Shown: positions 1 through 7,199 of the stretch, piece by piece
Position numbering within the stretch: position 1 is the stretch's first letter
Layout of the letters: each line of letters starts with the position of its first letter
Source of the DNA: Meridianimarinicoccus sp. MJW13
Lineage (GTDB): Bacteria > Pseudomonadota > Alphaproteobacteria > Rhodobacterales > Rhodobacteraceae
Assembly (NCBI RefSeq): GCF_014901205.1
Contig: NZ_JACNMU010000003.1
Coordinates: forward strand, 186,001 to 250,000
Direction: 5' to 3'
Length of the DNA: 64,000 bases
Translations under genes and position numbers: made by a program
The notes under the pieces: generated by a model
Databases searched by the model: none
The model's input: only the letters and a program-made list of their open reading frames with translations
What the model was told of the DNA's origin: nothing

Positions 1-109
1 CGGTGCTGGTGGCGATCTATCTGACCGAAAACGACGCCGACATGTCGGAACGCAACGCGGCGATTGCCGGGATCGGCGCGGCGATGGTCGCCGCCCTGCA
101 AGCCAAGTA
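1..109 (+). CDS. class A beta-lactamase, 3' end (partial)
   Basis: Only the last 35 codons are in the window, read from base 2 to a TAG at 107-109. The peptide contains VAIYLTENDADMSERNAAI, which resembles the last beta strand and C-terminal helix of class A serine beta-lactamases, where a VLAVYLT-type strand is followed by an ERN-A-I helix. The catalytic SXXK, SDN and KTG motifs would lie upstream, outside the window. The product would be a periplasmic enzyme hydrolysing beta-lactams. The call rests on this short tail alone. Confidence 0.55.
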
Positions 110-188
110 GACGCCCCAGGCCCGTCCGGGCCGGTCTTCAGCGGTCTGATGGTTCCCTGCTCCGGACTTTCGGCAGCCGGTCCCCGGC

Positions 189-443
189 TTACGACTTCCA
201 GTAGTCGTTCGCCGCCGCGACGGTCGCGAAGTAATTGGCAACGACCCCCGAGGCCTGGATCAGGCTGTCGGAATCCCCGGCATAGGCGGGACGCAGTTTC
301 TTCAGCGTGTCCATGTCAGGCTGGGTCGCCTTCACGGCACGGCGCGCCATGGTGATGGCAAGCTGGAACCCGGCTTCGGGCGTGTCCGTCCGCAGGCTCG
401 GCAACCAGGAAGTCGTGTCGGTGGGGGCGGGCTGGTCGGTCAT
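189..443 (-). CDS. hexameric tyrosine-coordinated heme protein (HTHP)
   Basis: An 84-aa protein that matches the small HTHP family first characterised in Silicibacter (Ruegeria) pomeroyi. The family binds heme through a tyrosine, forms hexamers and has weak peroxidase/catalase activity. Visible family features are SWLPSL near residue 12, TPEAGFQLA, KATQPD near 39-43, a Tyr in RPAYAGD (residue 54, plausible heme ligand) and the C-terminal ANYFATVAAANDYWK block. AAGGAG lies 7 bases before the ATG. It is divergent from the NsrR-like gene, sharing a 177-bp intergenic region, so control by that regulator is likely. No signal peptide is seen, so it is probably cytoplasmic. Confidence 0.85.
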   Translation of the reverse strand: MTDQPAPTDTTSWLPSLRTDTPEAGFQLAITMARRAVKATQPDMDTLKKLRPAYAGDSDSLIQASGVVANYFATVAAANDYWKS

Positions 444-593
444 GGCAGGCTCCTTGAAGGCACAACGGGAAATGTGGATGCCCCGAAGGGCAAATTACGG
501 CACGGGGGTTGCACGATGACCCTGCGCAGCGGGGCGCGCCCCGGGGGCCGTCGCACAATGCGTGCTTGTATTCCGGGCTACGTGATTTAATAA

Positions 594-606
594 GTATTGT
601 AAATAC
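594..606. promoter_or_regulatory. candidate NsrR-type operator
   Basis: GTATT-GTA-AATAC is a perfect 5-bp inverted repeat in an AT-rich stretch 15 bases before the regulator start. It lies in the divergent region between the HTHP gene and the Rrf2 regulator. Its position suggests autoregulation and/or control of the heme protein. The assignment is inferred from position and symmetry only. Confidence 0.4.
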
Positions 607-620
607 CGATTGGAGTGCCG

Positions 621-1049
621 ATGCGACTGACCTCCTTTACCGACTATGGCCTGCGCGCGCTGATGCGATTGGCCAGCGCGCCCGAACGCGGGTTTTCCAC
701 CGCCGAGCTGGCCGAGGAATTCGGGCTGTCGCGCAACCACCTGACCAAGATCGTGCAGCGCCTCGCACAGGCCGGGATCGTCACCACGCGCAGGGGCGGC
801 GGGGGCGGCGCGATGCTGGCGCGGCCGTCGGACCAGATCCGGCTGGGCGATGTTGTCCGCGTGCTGGAGCAGGACCAGGCGCTGGTCGAGTGCTTCTCGG
901 GCAAGGGAGCTTGCACCATCGACGGCCGTTGCGGGCTGAAAGGCCGCCTGCGCCGCGCCGAGGCGGCCTTCATTGCCGACCTTGACCGTTCCACCCTTGC
1001 CGATATCGCGCTGTCCCGGCCCGGGCAGGTGTCGGCGGCCACAGCATGA
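621..1049 (+). CDS. nsrR: Rrf2-family transcriptional regulator, NsrR-like
   Basis: A 142-aa Rrf2-family winged-helix regulator. The N-terminus MRLTSFTDYGLRALMRLA is typical of NsrR, including Asp8, which helps bind the cluster in characterised NsrR. Cysteines at 91, 98 and 104 (CFSGKGAC then C) are placed like the three [Fe-S]-ligating cysteines of the family. NsrR senses NO through its cluster and represses NO-detoxification genes. ATG 621 is preferred over the upstream GTG at 615 because GGAG precedes it at 612-615 and the protein begins MRLT as in homologues. A glycine-rich wing, RRGGGGGA, is present. The DUF6522 gene follows, probably as an operon. Confidence 0.85.
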   Translation: MRLTSFTDYGLRALMRLASAPERGFSTAELAEEFGLSRNHLTKIVQRLAQAGIVTTRRGGGGGAMLARPSDQIRLGDVVRVLEQDQALVECFSGKGACTIDGRCGLKGRLRRAEAAFIADLDRSTLADIALSRPGQVSAATA

Positions 1050-1072
1050 CCGGACAGGCAAGAGGACTGGCG

Positions 1073-1348
1073 ATGAAACTGGAACCGACCGAAAACGGGT
1101 TCGAAGCAGACCCGGGCGACCTTGGCCGGTTGTTCGACCGCACGCCGGAAGAGATCCGACAGATGATGCAGGACGGGGCCATGACCTGCCTGGTCGAGCG
1201 TGGCGAAGGCGACGACGCGGGCCGCTTTCGCGTGACCCTGCGCGACGGGACGCGCCGCGTTCGCCTGGTGGTCGATACACTGGGCAACGTGTTGACGACG
1301 ACGCGCGTGCCTATGACGGCCCGCAGTGGCGGAACCGGCACCGCCTGA
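1073..1348 (+). CDS. DUF6522 family protein
   Basis: A small acidic protein of about 91 aa from ATG 1073, which has AGAGGA six bases upstream. An earlier ATG at 1046 overlaps the regulator stop (ATGA) and would add nine residues. It contains FEADPGDLGRLF, a conserved RGEGDDAGRFRVTL stretch and RVRLVVDTLGNVL, as I recall for the DUF6522 family of Rhodobacteraceae. Function is unknown. Its position next to an NsrR-like regulator suggests a role in NO or denitrification stress, but that is inference only. Confidence 0.6.
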   Translation: MKLEPTENGFEADPGDLGRLFDRTPEEIRQMMQDGAMTCLVERGEGDDAGRFRVTLRDGTRRVRLVVDTLGNVLTTTRVPMTARSGGTGTA

Positions 1349-1365
1349 TACCTGGCACCGACGGT

Positions 1366-1746
1366 TCAACCCGCTCCGCGCCGTGCGGCAAGGGCGATCC
1401 CGCCCCAGACCGCGGTGCGAAGCGTCATGGCAAGCACGGTTCGCATTTCGAAGGCACCGCCACGCAGCACATGTACCCCGAAGGCGGCGAAGACCAGCAG
1501 GGTGGCCAGGAAAATGGCCACGGCCAGCGGCGGGGCCCATGGGCGCCCCTGCCACAGGCCGATACCCGCCAGGACATAGGCAATCCCCGCGCAGGTGTTG
1601 AACCAAAGCACGAAGGACACCACGGCCCCCATGTCGATGCCGCCAAGCAAGGTCGTGGTGCCCGAGATCACGGTCAGCACGCCGAACCCGATCGCCACGA
1701 CGGCGAGGGTTCTCAGGGTCCGCGTCGGTCGTTGCGTGTCCGTCAT
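1366..1746 (-). CDS. small integral membrane protein, four predicted TM segments
   Basis: A 126-aa hydrophobic protein starting MTDTQRPTRTLRTLAVVAIG. Four hydrophobic segments are visible: LAVVAIGFGVLTVIS, AVVSFVLWFNTCAGIAYVLAGIGLW, PPLAVAIFLATLLVFAAFG and a C-terminal AVWGGIALAA. Start 1746 is supported by GGAAGGA about 8 bases upstream. It sits downstream of the arsenite pump on the same strand, separated by about 230 bp in which I see no gene. I do not recognise a specific family. Confidence 0.65.
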   Translation of the reverse strand: MTDTQRPTRTLRTLAVVAIGFGVLTVISGTTTLLGGIDMGAVVSFVLWFNTCAGIAYVLAGIGLWQGRPWAPPLAVAIFLATLLVFAAFGVHVLRGGAFEMRTVLAMTLRTAVWGGIALAARRGAG

Positions 1747-1979
1747 GGGTATGATCCTTCCTTGCCGCCTGCCCGCGCATCGGGATGCCATCGTCGGCGT
1801 CCGGGCAAGCTGTCCCCCGGCATTCAGAAGACTTCGGCAGCCAGACCCGGCACGACTGGAAGTATACTCCCAATTCCCGCCGCAAGAAGGCGGACGCAGA
1901 AAATCGTAAACCGGGCGCGCGCGCTTTGGCCGCCTCGCCCTGACCACGCAAAGAGCGGCATGCGCATTTGCACCCTGGC

Positions 1980-3017
1980 CTAGGGCGTCTCGGTCCTTGC
2001 GTCCGGCTCTGCCGCGAAACCCGCCCGCGTCCGATTGGCAAAAGCCACCAGCGACAGCATCACCGGCACTTCGACAAGCACGCCGACCACCGTCGCCAGC
2101 GCCGCGCCAGAGTTCAGGCCGAACAGGCTGATGGCAACGGCGACGGCCAGTTCAAAGAAATTCGACGTGCCGATCAGGGCGCAGGGGGCGGCGATCCGGT
2201 GCGGCACCCGCAGGGCATAGGCGGCCCCGTACGCCAGCGCAAATATCCCGTAGGATTGCAGCAGGATCGGCACCGCGATCAGGGCGATCACTTGCGGGCG
2301 ATCCAGGATCACCTGCCCTTGCAGACCGAACAGGATCACCACGGTGGCAATCAGGCCGATCATCGACCACGGCTTGATCCGGGCCTGGAAGGCGGCGATC
2401 CGGGCCTCGGTGCCCAGCCGCTTGCGGGTCACGAACCCGGCGGCAAAGGGCAGCACGACGAACAGGACAACCGACAGAACCAGCGTTTCCCAGGGCACCT
2501 GGATATCGGTGACCCCCAGCAGGAAGGCGACGATGGGCGCGAAGGCGAACACCATCACCACATCGTTCACCGACACCTGCAACAGGGTATAGCTTTCGTC
2601 GCCTCGGGTCAGTTGCGACCAGACGAACACCATGGCGGTACAGGGCGCGGCGCCAAGCAGGATCAGCCCGGCGATGTATTGCTGTGCGTCCGCCGGCGCA
2701 ATCAGATCCGCGAAGACATGTTCGAAGAACAGCACCCCCAGGGCGGCCATCGTGAAAGGCTTGATCAGCCAGTTGACGATCAGCGTGATGGCCAGCCCCT
2801 TGGGTTGCTTGACCGCATTGCGCAGGCTCGACGGGTCTACCCCGACCATCATCGGATAGACCATCGCCCAGATCAAAACCGCAACCACAAGGTTCACGCT
2901 GGCCACCTCGGCCGCGGCCACGGCGTTGACCAGCGCGGGGGCGGCACTGCCAAGCGCGATCCCCGCGACCATGGCAAGGGCGATCCAAAGCGAAAGGTAG
3001 CGTTCAAATGTACTCAT
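1980..3017 (-). CDS. acr3: arsenite efflux transporter, ACR3 family
   Basis: A 345-aa polytopic inner-membrane protein of the ACR3 (bile/arsenite/riboflavin transporter) family, which extrudes arsenite using the proton motive force. Features are [16 protein letters not shown] at the N-terminus, [13 protein letters not shown], and the family block [19 protein letters not shown] near residue 125, which carries the conserved cysteine needed for As(III) transport. Ten hydrophobic segments are plausible and the length is normal. The start ATG overlaps the stop of a truncated upstream reading frame (ATGA), so the gene was once translationally coupled in an ars operon. No arsR or arsC remains in this window. 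Confidence 0.92.
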   Translation of the reverse strand: MSTFERYLSLWIALAMVAGIALGSAAPALVNAVAAAEVASVNLVVAVLIWAMVYPMMVGVDPSSLRNAVKQPKGLAITLIVNWLIKPFTMAALGVLFFEHVFADLIAPADAQQYIAGLILLGAAPCTAMVFVWSQLTRGDESYTLLQVSVNDVVMVFAFAPIVAFLLGVTDIQVPWETLVLSVVLFVVLPFAAGFVTRKRLGTEARIAAFQARIKPWSMIGLIATVVILFGLQGQVILDRPQVIALIAVPILLQSYGIFALAYGAAYALRVPHRIAAPCALIGTSNFFELAVAVAISLFGLNSGAALATVVGVLVEVPVMLSLVAFANRTRAGFAAEPDARTETP

Positions 3018-3173
3018 GGGACAGAAAATTCCTTCTGTTCATCCGACAACCGCCCGGCGGGATTGGCCATAGGGTAGAGCCCCACTTCCATCGTGACCCG
3101 TTCTGCCTTGGGATAGGCAAGGATCAGGTAGGACTGCAACGCCGAATTGGTCGTATACAGACCAGCAATCTGG
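3014..3173 (-). pseudogene. 3' remnant of a truncated gene coupled to acr3
   Basis: In the minus frame just upstream of acr3, an open stretch encodes about 50 residues ending YPKAERVTMEVGLYPMAN and DEQKEFSVP, with a TGA overlapping the acr3 ATG. The reading frame begins abruptly at the stop codon of the rep gene, so its 5' part is gone. Translational coupling indicates an ars-operon partner, but I cannot name the family. Loss of this gene places a recombination junction at about 3170. Confidence 0.5.
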
Positions 3174-3866
3174 CTACCCCGGCCGCTGTCCCGCCACCAC
3201 CATGCGCTGAACCTCGGGCAGACCCCGGCGCACCGCGTGGAACAGCTTGTCGTAACCCTGTGTCTGCAGGTACTGCGCGTGAAACGCCGAGGGCGCGATC
3301 AGTTCCAGAACCCCGTCCGACACCCCGGCAGACTCAAGCCCCGCACACCAGTTTGCATAAAAGGCCGGATCCTCGCCCTGCAGGATGGCCGCCGCGCGGC
3401 CCCAGCCCCCCTGCCCTGCCGTGTCCACGGTCGGAAATGCGACCACCTTGGCCCGCACAGGTTCCGGTGCAGACCCCGCCGCCCCGCCCAAACGCGCTTC
3501 AAGGTCTGGCCCCACGTTGGCCCAGGTCGGACGCGACGCCTCCAGAATACTGGCCCAGTCGATGCCATAGACCGTCACCCGGCCCCGCGCCGCCGGACGT
3601 TTTACCGTCAGCCAGCCCCGGGTCTTCAGCTTGGCCAACTCCCGCTTGACCGTCCGCTCGTTCACCTGCCACAGCCGGGCGATATCGGCGCGGCCGATCG
3701 ACAGCTCGTCCCGCATCCAGTTGTACCGGGCGGTGATCAGGGTCATGAATCTGAGGATCGTCCGCTGGACCGAGCTTGTCTCGGCGCAGGCCATGGTGCC
3801 CAATGCCGTGAGCACATCGTATTTTCGAGAGGCAGCTCCCTGCCCCACAGCTTGCTTGGCCAACAT
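3174..3866 (-). CDS. DnaA-like plasmid replication initiator
   Basis: A 230-aa initiator. Residues 30-110 look like a winged-helix DNA-binding segment (RADIARLWQVNERTVKREL, then KTRGWLTVKRPAARG). Residues 150-230 resemble the DnaA N-terminal domain, with WGRAAAILQGEDPAFYANW, LELIAPSAFHAQYL and a closing helix. This architecture is that of the DnaA-like replicon type of Rhodobacterales plasmids, usually divergent from a parAB operon, as here. It would bind iterons in the 440-bp region between it and parA and recruit the replisome. Start 3866 is the only sensible ATG. It may also autoregulate. The function call rests on domain resemblance plus the parAB context. Confidence 0.75.
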   Translation of the reverse strand: MLAKQAVGQGAASRKYDVLTALGTMACAETSSVQRTILRFMTLITARYNWMRDELSIGRADIARLWQVNERTVKRELAKLKTRGWLTVKRPAARGRVTVYGIDWASILEASRPTWANVGPDLEARLGGAAGSAPEPVRAKVVAFPTVDTAGQGGWGRAAAILQGEDPAFYANWCAGLESAGVSDGVLELIAPSAFHAQYLQTQGYDKLFHAVRRGLPEVQRMVVAGQRPG

Positions 3867-4039
3867 TGGACCGTATCCTGCTCGTGCCTGTGGTTCCTGG
3901 GAACCGTGCCTCCGGTTGTCCGGACGCTTTTGCTTATGGTTCAGGATTTAGCGTCCAATTTTCGATTCTGTCAACGTGTTTGCCCCGGCGTCCCCGTTCA
4001 GCCCGCCTAATCAATCAAAGATTTAGGGTTCACAGGTGA

Positions 4040-4119
4040 TGGGGGACATCCCATGCGTCCCCCTGTTGACCGGATTTGTCCCCCCAATGGCGCCCCTACG
4101 CCAAATCCTGTCCCCCCAA
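4040..4119. repeat. GTCCCCC iteron-like repeats
   Basis: TGTCCCCCCAA occurs twice as a perfect 11-bp direct repeat (4077-4087 and 4109-4119). A third GTCCCCC is at 4057 and an inverted copy, TGGGGGACA, at 4040-4048. The direct copies begin at 4057, 4078 and 4110, spacings of 21 and 32 bases, close to two and three helical turns, so they lie on one face of the DNA. They are candidate binding sites for the DnaA-like initiator. Confidence 0.5.
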
Positions 4120-4236
4120 AACACGCGCGCCTCAGCATCTGGCGCGGCGCTCTAGGGCGTTCGGCGATTCGCATCCGTAGCGCCAAGGCCACAAGGCCCC
4201 CGTCGGACAACGGGTTTCGCGTGGATCGAGAATATT

Positions 4237-4253
4237 CTGTTTTGCCAAAACAG
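4237..4253. promoter_or_regulatory. inverted repeat upstream of parA, candidate ParA/ParB operator
   Basis: CTGTTTT-GCC-AAAACAG is a perfect 7-bp inverted repeat about 55 bases before the parA start. Partition operons are commonly autoregulated by ParA at such a site. Role inferred from position. Confidence 0.4.
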
Positions 4254-4306
4254 GCAAATAGGCGTATTTCACGAATAGAGCAGAATTTACGTCTCATGAG
4301 GTGGGC

Positions 4307-5617
4307 ATGTACAACTATCGCGACCTTCAGGAGCTTCAGTCACATTCGCTGAAAATGCAGGGCTGGATCCGGAAGCAGACCTTCTCCCCGGAAATGGAAA
4401 AGACCCTGCGCCGCTTTTCCTCGTGGGAGGTGGCCGAGCTGATCTTTAAGATCAACCAGTCCACCTTTCGCGGCCGGTTGTCGGCAGACCCCTCCCTGCC
4501 CGTCGGCGAGGTCGAGGAAGACGGCCGCCAGCGCTGGTTCTCGCTGGCCGAGATCAACGAATTGCGCCGCCGCATGAAGGTGAACCGCAAGACCCTGATG
4601 CCCCCGCGCCCGCCCGGCAAGCGCGCGATCCGCGCCGCCATTGCCAACTTCAAGGGCGGTGCAGGCAAGTCGACGGTGGCCCTGCATTTCGCTCACGCGG
4701 CGGCGCTGGACGGCTACCGGGTGTTGTGCGTGGACTTCGACCCGCAGGCGACGCTCAGCCATTCCATGGGGCTCAGCGACGTGTCCGAGGATTACACGGT
4801 CTGGGGCATCATGGCGCGCGACCTGATCCGCGAGACCGACCGCATGAACAGTGCCAGCTCGGGCGCGGCGTCGGGCACCAAGGTGGTGGAACGCCGCCTG
4901 CCCGCTTCGGTGCGCGACATGGGTCTGGAAGATCTGCGCATTTCGGACTTTATCCAGCCGACGTCCTGGCCGACCATCGACCTGATCCCGTCGTGCGCCA
5001 ACGCTGCCTTTGTCGAATTCGCCTCGGCCCAGTACCGGCACCTGAACCCGGACTGGTCGTTCTTTGCCGCCGTCGACCGCTATCTTTCGGCGATCCCGGC
5101 CGACAGCTATGACATCATCATCTTCGATTGCCCGCCGGCCATCGGCTATCAATCGATGAACGCTGTCTTCGCGGCGGATGTGCTCTATATCCCGTCCGGC
5201 CCCGGCTACTGGGAATACGACAGCACCACCAGTTTCATCGGCCAGCTCAGCGAGGCGCTGGAGGATCTGGATGCCGGGTTCAAGGATGCCGCGTTCCCCG
5301 CGGGGAACGCCACCGGCCCGAAAGCCTTCCTTGACCTGCGGTTCCTTCTGACCCGGTTCGAGCCGGGCAACGAATTGCACCGCGCCATGTACGAAGCCTT
5401 CGGCAAGGTCTTCGGCGACCGTGTGACCGAGCATCCGATCGAGCTGACCCGCGCCGTCGAACAGTCAGGGCGATTCCTGAGTTCGGTCTACGAGATCGAC
5501 TATCGCGACATGACCCGTGAAACATGGCGGCGCGCCCGCGCCACCTTTGACCGGGCCTATACCGAGTTTCGCAAGAACCTGACCGAAGCCTGGGAAAAGA
5601 TGGAGGAGAGTGAATGA
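4307..5617 (+). CDS. parA: plasmid partition ATPase ParA (AAA family)
   Basis: A 436-aa ParA/RepA-type partition ATPase. The N-terminal 100 residues form an HTH-containing regulatory segment (RRFSSWEVAELIF; QRWFSLAEINELRR). The deviant Walker A, FKGGAGKSTVALHFAHAAAL, lies near residue 113, with CVDFDPQATLS (Walker A') and IIIFDCPPAIGYQS (Walker B). ATG 4307 is preferred because GAGGTG ends three bases earlier; a GTG at 4301 is in frame but lacks a site. It ends overlapping parB (ATGA). A loop insertion reading AAFPAGNA at about residue 330 is encoded by a perfect 20-bp palindrome. ParA segregates the replicon with ParB and probably represses the operon. Confidence 0.9.
   Translation: MYNYRDLQELQSHSLKMQGWIRKQTFSPEMEKTLRRFSSWEVAELIFKINQSTFRGRLSADPSLPVGEVEEDGRQRWFSLAEINELRRRMKVNRKTLMPPRPPGKRAIRAAIANFKGGAGKSTVALHFAHAAALDGYRVLCVDFDPQATLSHSMGLSDVSEDYTVWGIMARDLIRETDRMNSASSGAASGTKVVERRLPASVRDMGLEDLRISDFIQPTSWPTIDLIPSCANAAFVEFASAQYRHLNPDWSFFAAVDRYLSAIPADSYDIIIFDCPPAIGYQSMNAVFAADVLYIPSGPGYWEYDSTTSFIGQLSEALEDLDAGFKDAAFPAGNATGPKAFLDLRFLLTRFEPGNELHRAMYEAFGKVFGDRVTEHPIELTRAVEQSGRFLSSVYEIDYRDMTRETWRRARATFDRAYTEFRKNLTEAWEKMEESE
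5291..5310. repeat. 20-bp perfect palindrome inside parA
   Basis: GCGTTCCCCGCGGGGAACGC is a perfect palindrome lying in frame in parA, where it encodes AFPAGNA. A 17/20 copy is in the same frame inside parB. It is a candidate parS centromere or a small palindromic insertion. Confidence 0.6.
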
Positions 5618-6732
5618 CCAAGAAGAGACGTCGCGTCTTTGACATCGACATGCCCGAGGAACAGGAAAAACCGCGCCCCGGCGGTCCGCGCATCTCCTCG
5701 CTAGAGCCGCGCCGGGGGCCGATGGCCAGCGCCGTGCGCGAAAACGCGGATTCCCTGCGTGACCGGGCCGAGACCGAACAGGCAATCCGGGCCGAAAACG
5801 ATGCCTTGGCGCATGAGTATGTGTCGCTGCGGAACCAGGGTCTTGTCCTGCAACGGGTGCCGCTGGGCGAGATCCGGACCACCAAATTGGTCCGGGATCG
5901 CAAGAGCGTGGGCGCCGAGGATCTTGAGGATCTGAAAACCTCGATCGCGCAAATCGGCCTGTCCAACCCGATCCAGGTCGAAGCCGCCGGCGATGGCTTT
6001 GAACTGGTGCAGGGGTTGCGGCGCCTGACCGCGTTCCGGGCCCTGGATGCCGAGAACCCCGATGGCGGCTATGACAGCATTCCAGCGGTCGTACTGGGGC
6101 AGGGCGAGTCGCTGGAAGGGCTGTATCGCCGGATGGTCGACGAAAACCTCGTGCGCACCGATATCTCCTTTGCCGAGATGGCGGCCCTGGCGCGCAGCTA
6201 TGCCGAAAGCGACGCGACCACGGCGGAGACGACCGACGAGGCCGTCGATGCGCTCTATGGCTCCGTCGGCAAGCAAAAGCGCAGCTATATCCGCGCCTTT
6301 GCCAAGCTGCTGACGGTGCTGGAACGGCATCTGCAACACCCGCAGGCGATCCCGCGTGCGCTTGGTCTGGCGGTGCGCAAACGCATCGAGGCCGAGCCGG
6401 AAACATTGGCCGATCTGCAACGGACCCTGGTGACCGGCGGCGCACGGGATGCGGCCGGGGAACTGGAGATCCTGAAGGCCTATGTGGGGCAGGGAGAGAC
6501 GGGCAGCGACCCCGCACAGGACGCGTTCCCCGCAGGGAACAGCGCGCCACGGGCCGGGAAATCGCCCCGCAAGGCGCGCACGACCTTCCAGGTGCAAAGC
6601 CCGAGGGGGGCGGCGAAATGCACGGCGTCCATGGGACGGCTGGAGCTGAAACTGGATGCCGATTTCACGACGATGGATCGCAGAAAGCTGGAAGCCGCCG
6701 TGCAGCAACTGCTGGCGATGCTGGACGACTAG
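5614..6732 (+). CDS. parB: plasmid partition protein ParB
   Basis: A 372-aa centromere-binding partition protein. The ParB/Srx CTPase-type domain spans about residues 80-180, with VPLGEIRTTKLVRDR, SIAQIGLSNPIQVE and the GLRRLTAFRAL motif equivalent to GERRxxA. The HTH region follows around residues 190-260 (FAEMAALARSYAES; KQKRSYIRAFAKLL). A basic C-terminal linker precedes a dimerisation segment, RLELKLDADFTTMDRRKLEAA. It starts within the parA stop (ATGA), so it is co-translated. The linker contains DAFPAGNS, encoded by a near-copy of the palindrome found in parA. ParB binds parS, spreads, and stimulates ParA. Confidence 0.88.
   Translation: MTKKRRRVFDIDMPEEQEKPRPGGPRISSLEPRRGPMASAVRENADSLRDRAETEQAIRAENDALAHEYVSLRNQGLVLQRVPLGEIRTTKLVRDRKSVGAEDLEDLKTSIAQIGLSNPIQVEAAGDGFELVQGLRRLTAFRALDAENPDGGYDSIPAVVLGQGESLEGLYRRMVDENLVRTDISFAEMAALARSYAESDATTAETTDEAVDALYGSVGKQKRSYIRAFAKLLTVLERHLQHPQAIPRALGLAVRKRIEAEPETLADLQRTLVTGGARDAAGELEILKAYVGQGETGSDPAQDAFPAGNSAPRAGKSPRKARTTFQVQSPRGAAKCTASMGRLELKLDADFTTMDRRKLEAAVQQLLAMLDD
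6523..6542. repeat. second copy of the parA palindrome, inside parB
   Basis: GCGTTCCCCGCAGGGAACAG matches the 5291-5310 palindrome at 17 of 20 positions and encodes the same FPAGN pentapeptide in the same codon register, in a variable linker of ParB. Confidence 0.55.
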
Positions 6733-6758
6733 ACCGGGCCATCACGCGAGACGGGGAG

Positions 6759-6792
6759 GGGGCGTGCCGCCGGGCGCGCCCCTTCGGTTTTT
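6759..6792 (+). terminator. candidate terminator after parB
   Basis: GGGGCG (6759-6764) can pair with CGCCCC (6777-6782), with a GC-rich 12-base loop, followed by TTCGGTTTTT. It lies 27 bases after the parB stop and fits a Rho-independent terminator for the parAB operon. Confidence 0.5.
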
Positions 6793-6860
6793 GGGGCCGC
6801 GGTCCGCCCGTGGTTGAAGCGCGCAAGGATTTCTGCGAATTCCGCCACAAAAATATCAAA

Positions 6861-6964
6861 GCTCGTTTAGATTTCAGGGACTGCCCCACTCTGAATCGAT
6901 GAAATCTAAAAGTACGTTGAGTTTTTGGGCCGCTACCCCTAATACTGCCAGAACCTAAACGAGC
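6861..6964. promoter_or_regulatory. hipBA operator array
   Basis: Two nested perfect inverted repeats sit directly upstream of hipB. TTTAGATTTCA (6866-6876) pairs with TGAAATCTAAA (6900-6910), and GCTCGTTTAG (6861-6870) pairs with CTAAACGAGC (6955-6964). The left arm is shared by both, giving three half-site blocks over 104 bp. HipB-type antitoxins repress their own operon by binding several palindromes, so these are likely HipB operators. Confidence 0.65.
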
Positions 6965-6976
6965 CTTGAGGTTTCC

Positions 6977-7198
6977 ATGCCGCGCCCCCGTCACACCATC
7001 AAGACCCCCGCCGATCTTGGCGTTGCCCTTCGCAAGCGCCGCAAGGCGTTGGGCCTGACGCAAGAGACCCTTGCGGTGCAATCGGGGATCTCGGTTCCGA
7101 CCATCATCGCGGCCGAGCGGGGCAAGGAAACCGCGCAGATCGGGGTGGTGTTTACCCTGTGCCGCGACCTCGGGCTCGACCTGACGGCCGAGGGCTGA
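6977..7198 (+). CDS. hipB: HipB-like antitoxin, Xre-type HTH regulator
   Basis: A 73-aa protein almost wholly made of an Xre/Cro HTH domain (LGVALRKRRKALGLTQETLAVQSGISVPTI as the helical core). It carries a GAGG site five bases before the ATG and ends one base before the HipA start. HipB neutralises HipA and represses the operon by binding the inverted repeats upstream. The protein is short, lacking the C-terminal tail of E. coli HipB, which is common for alphaproteobacterial pairs. Confidence 0.88.
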   Translation: MPRPRHTIKTPADLGVALRKRRKALGLTQETLAVQSGISVPTIIAAERGKETAQIGVVFTLCRDLGLDLTAEG

Positions 7199-7199
7199 G

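Larger units (their letters stand above)
3867..4306. other. putative replication origin / divergent promoter region
   Basis: 440 bp without a gene, between rep and parA. It holds a 14-bp palindrome (GGTTCC-TG-GGAACC, 3892-3905), AT-rich stretches at 3915-3975, repeated GTCCCCC motifs at 4040-4119, a CTGTTTT/AAAACAG operator-like inverted repeat, and an AT-rich lead into parA. The arrangement of a rep-proximal AT-rich segment plus repeats is that expected of an iteron origin. It is inferred, not proven. Confidence 0.5.

Noticed and set aside
644-2041. Long minus-strand ORF of 465 codons opposite nsrR
   Set aside because: Arg/Pro/Ala-rich low-complexity translation typical of a GC-rich shadow; it covers nsrR and two other well-supported genes.
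1968-3077. Plus-strand ORF of 369 codons opposite acr3
   Set aside because: Composition dominated by His, Gln, Gly and Asp, with no motif; antisense shadow of the transporter.
3892-3905. GGTTCC-TG-GGAACC palindrome as a third parS copy
   Set aside because: It shares GTTCC/GGAAC with the parA palindrome, but the central spacing is 2 rather than 6 bases, so it is not the same site.
4340-5434. Minus-strand ORF of 364 codons in parA
   Set aside because: Shadow of parA codon third positions; no start signal.
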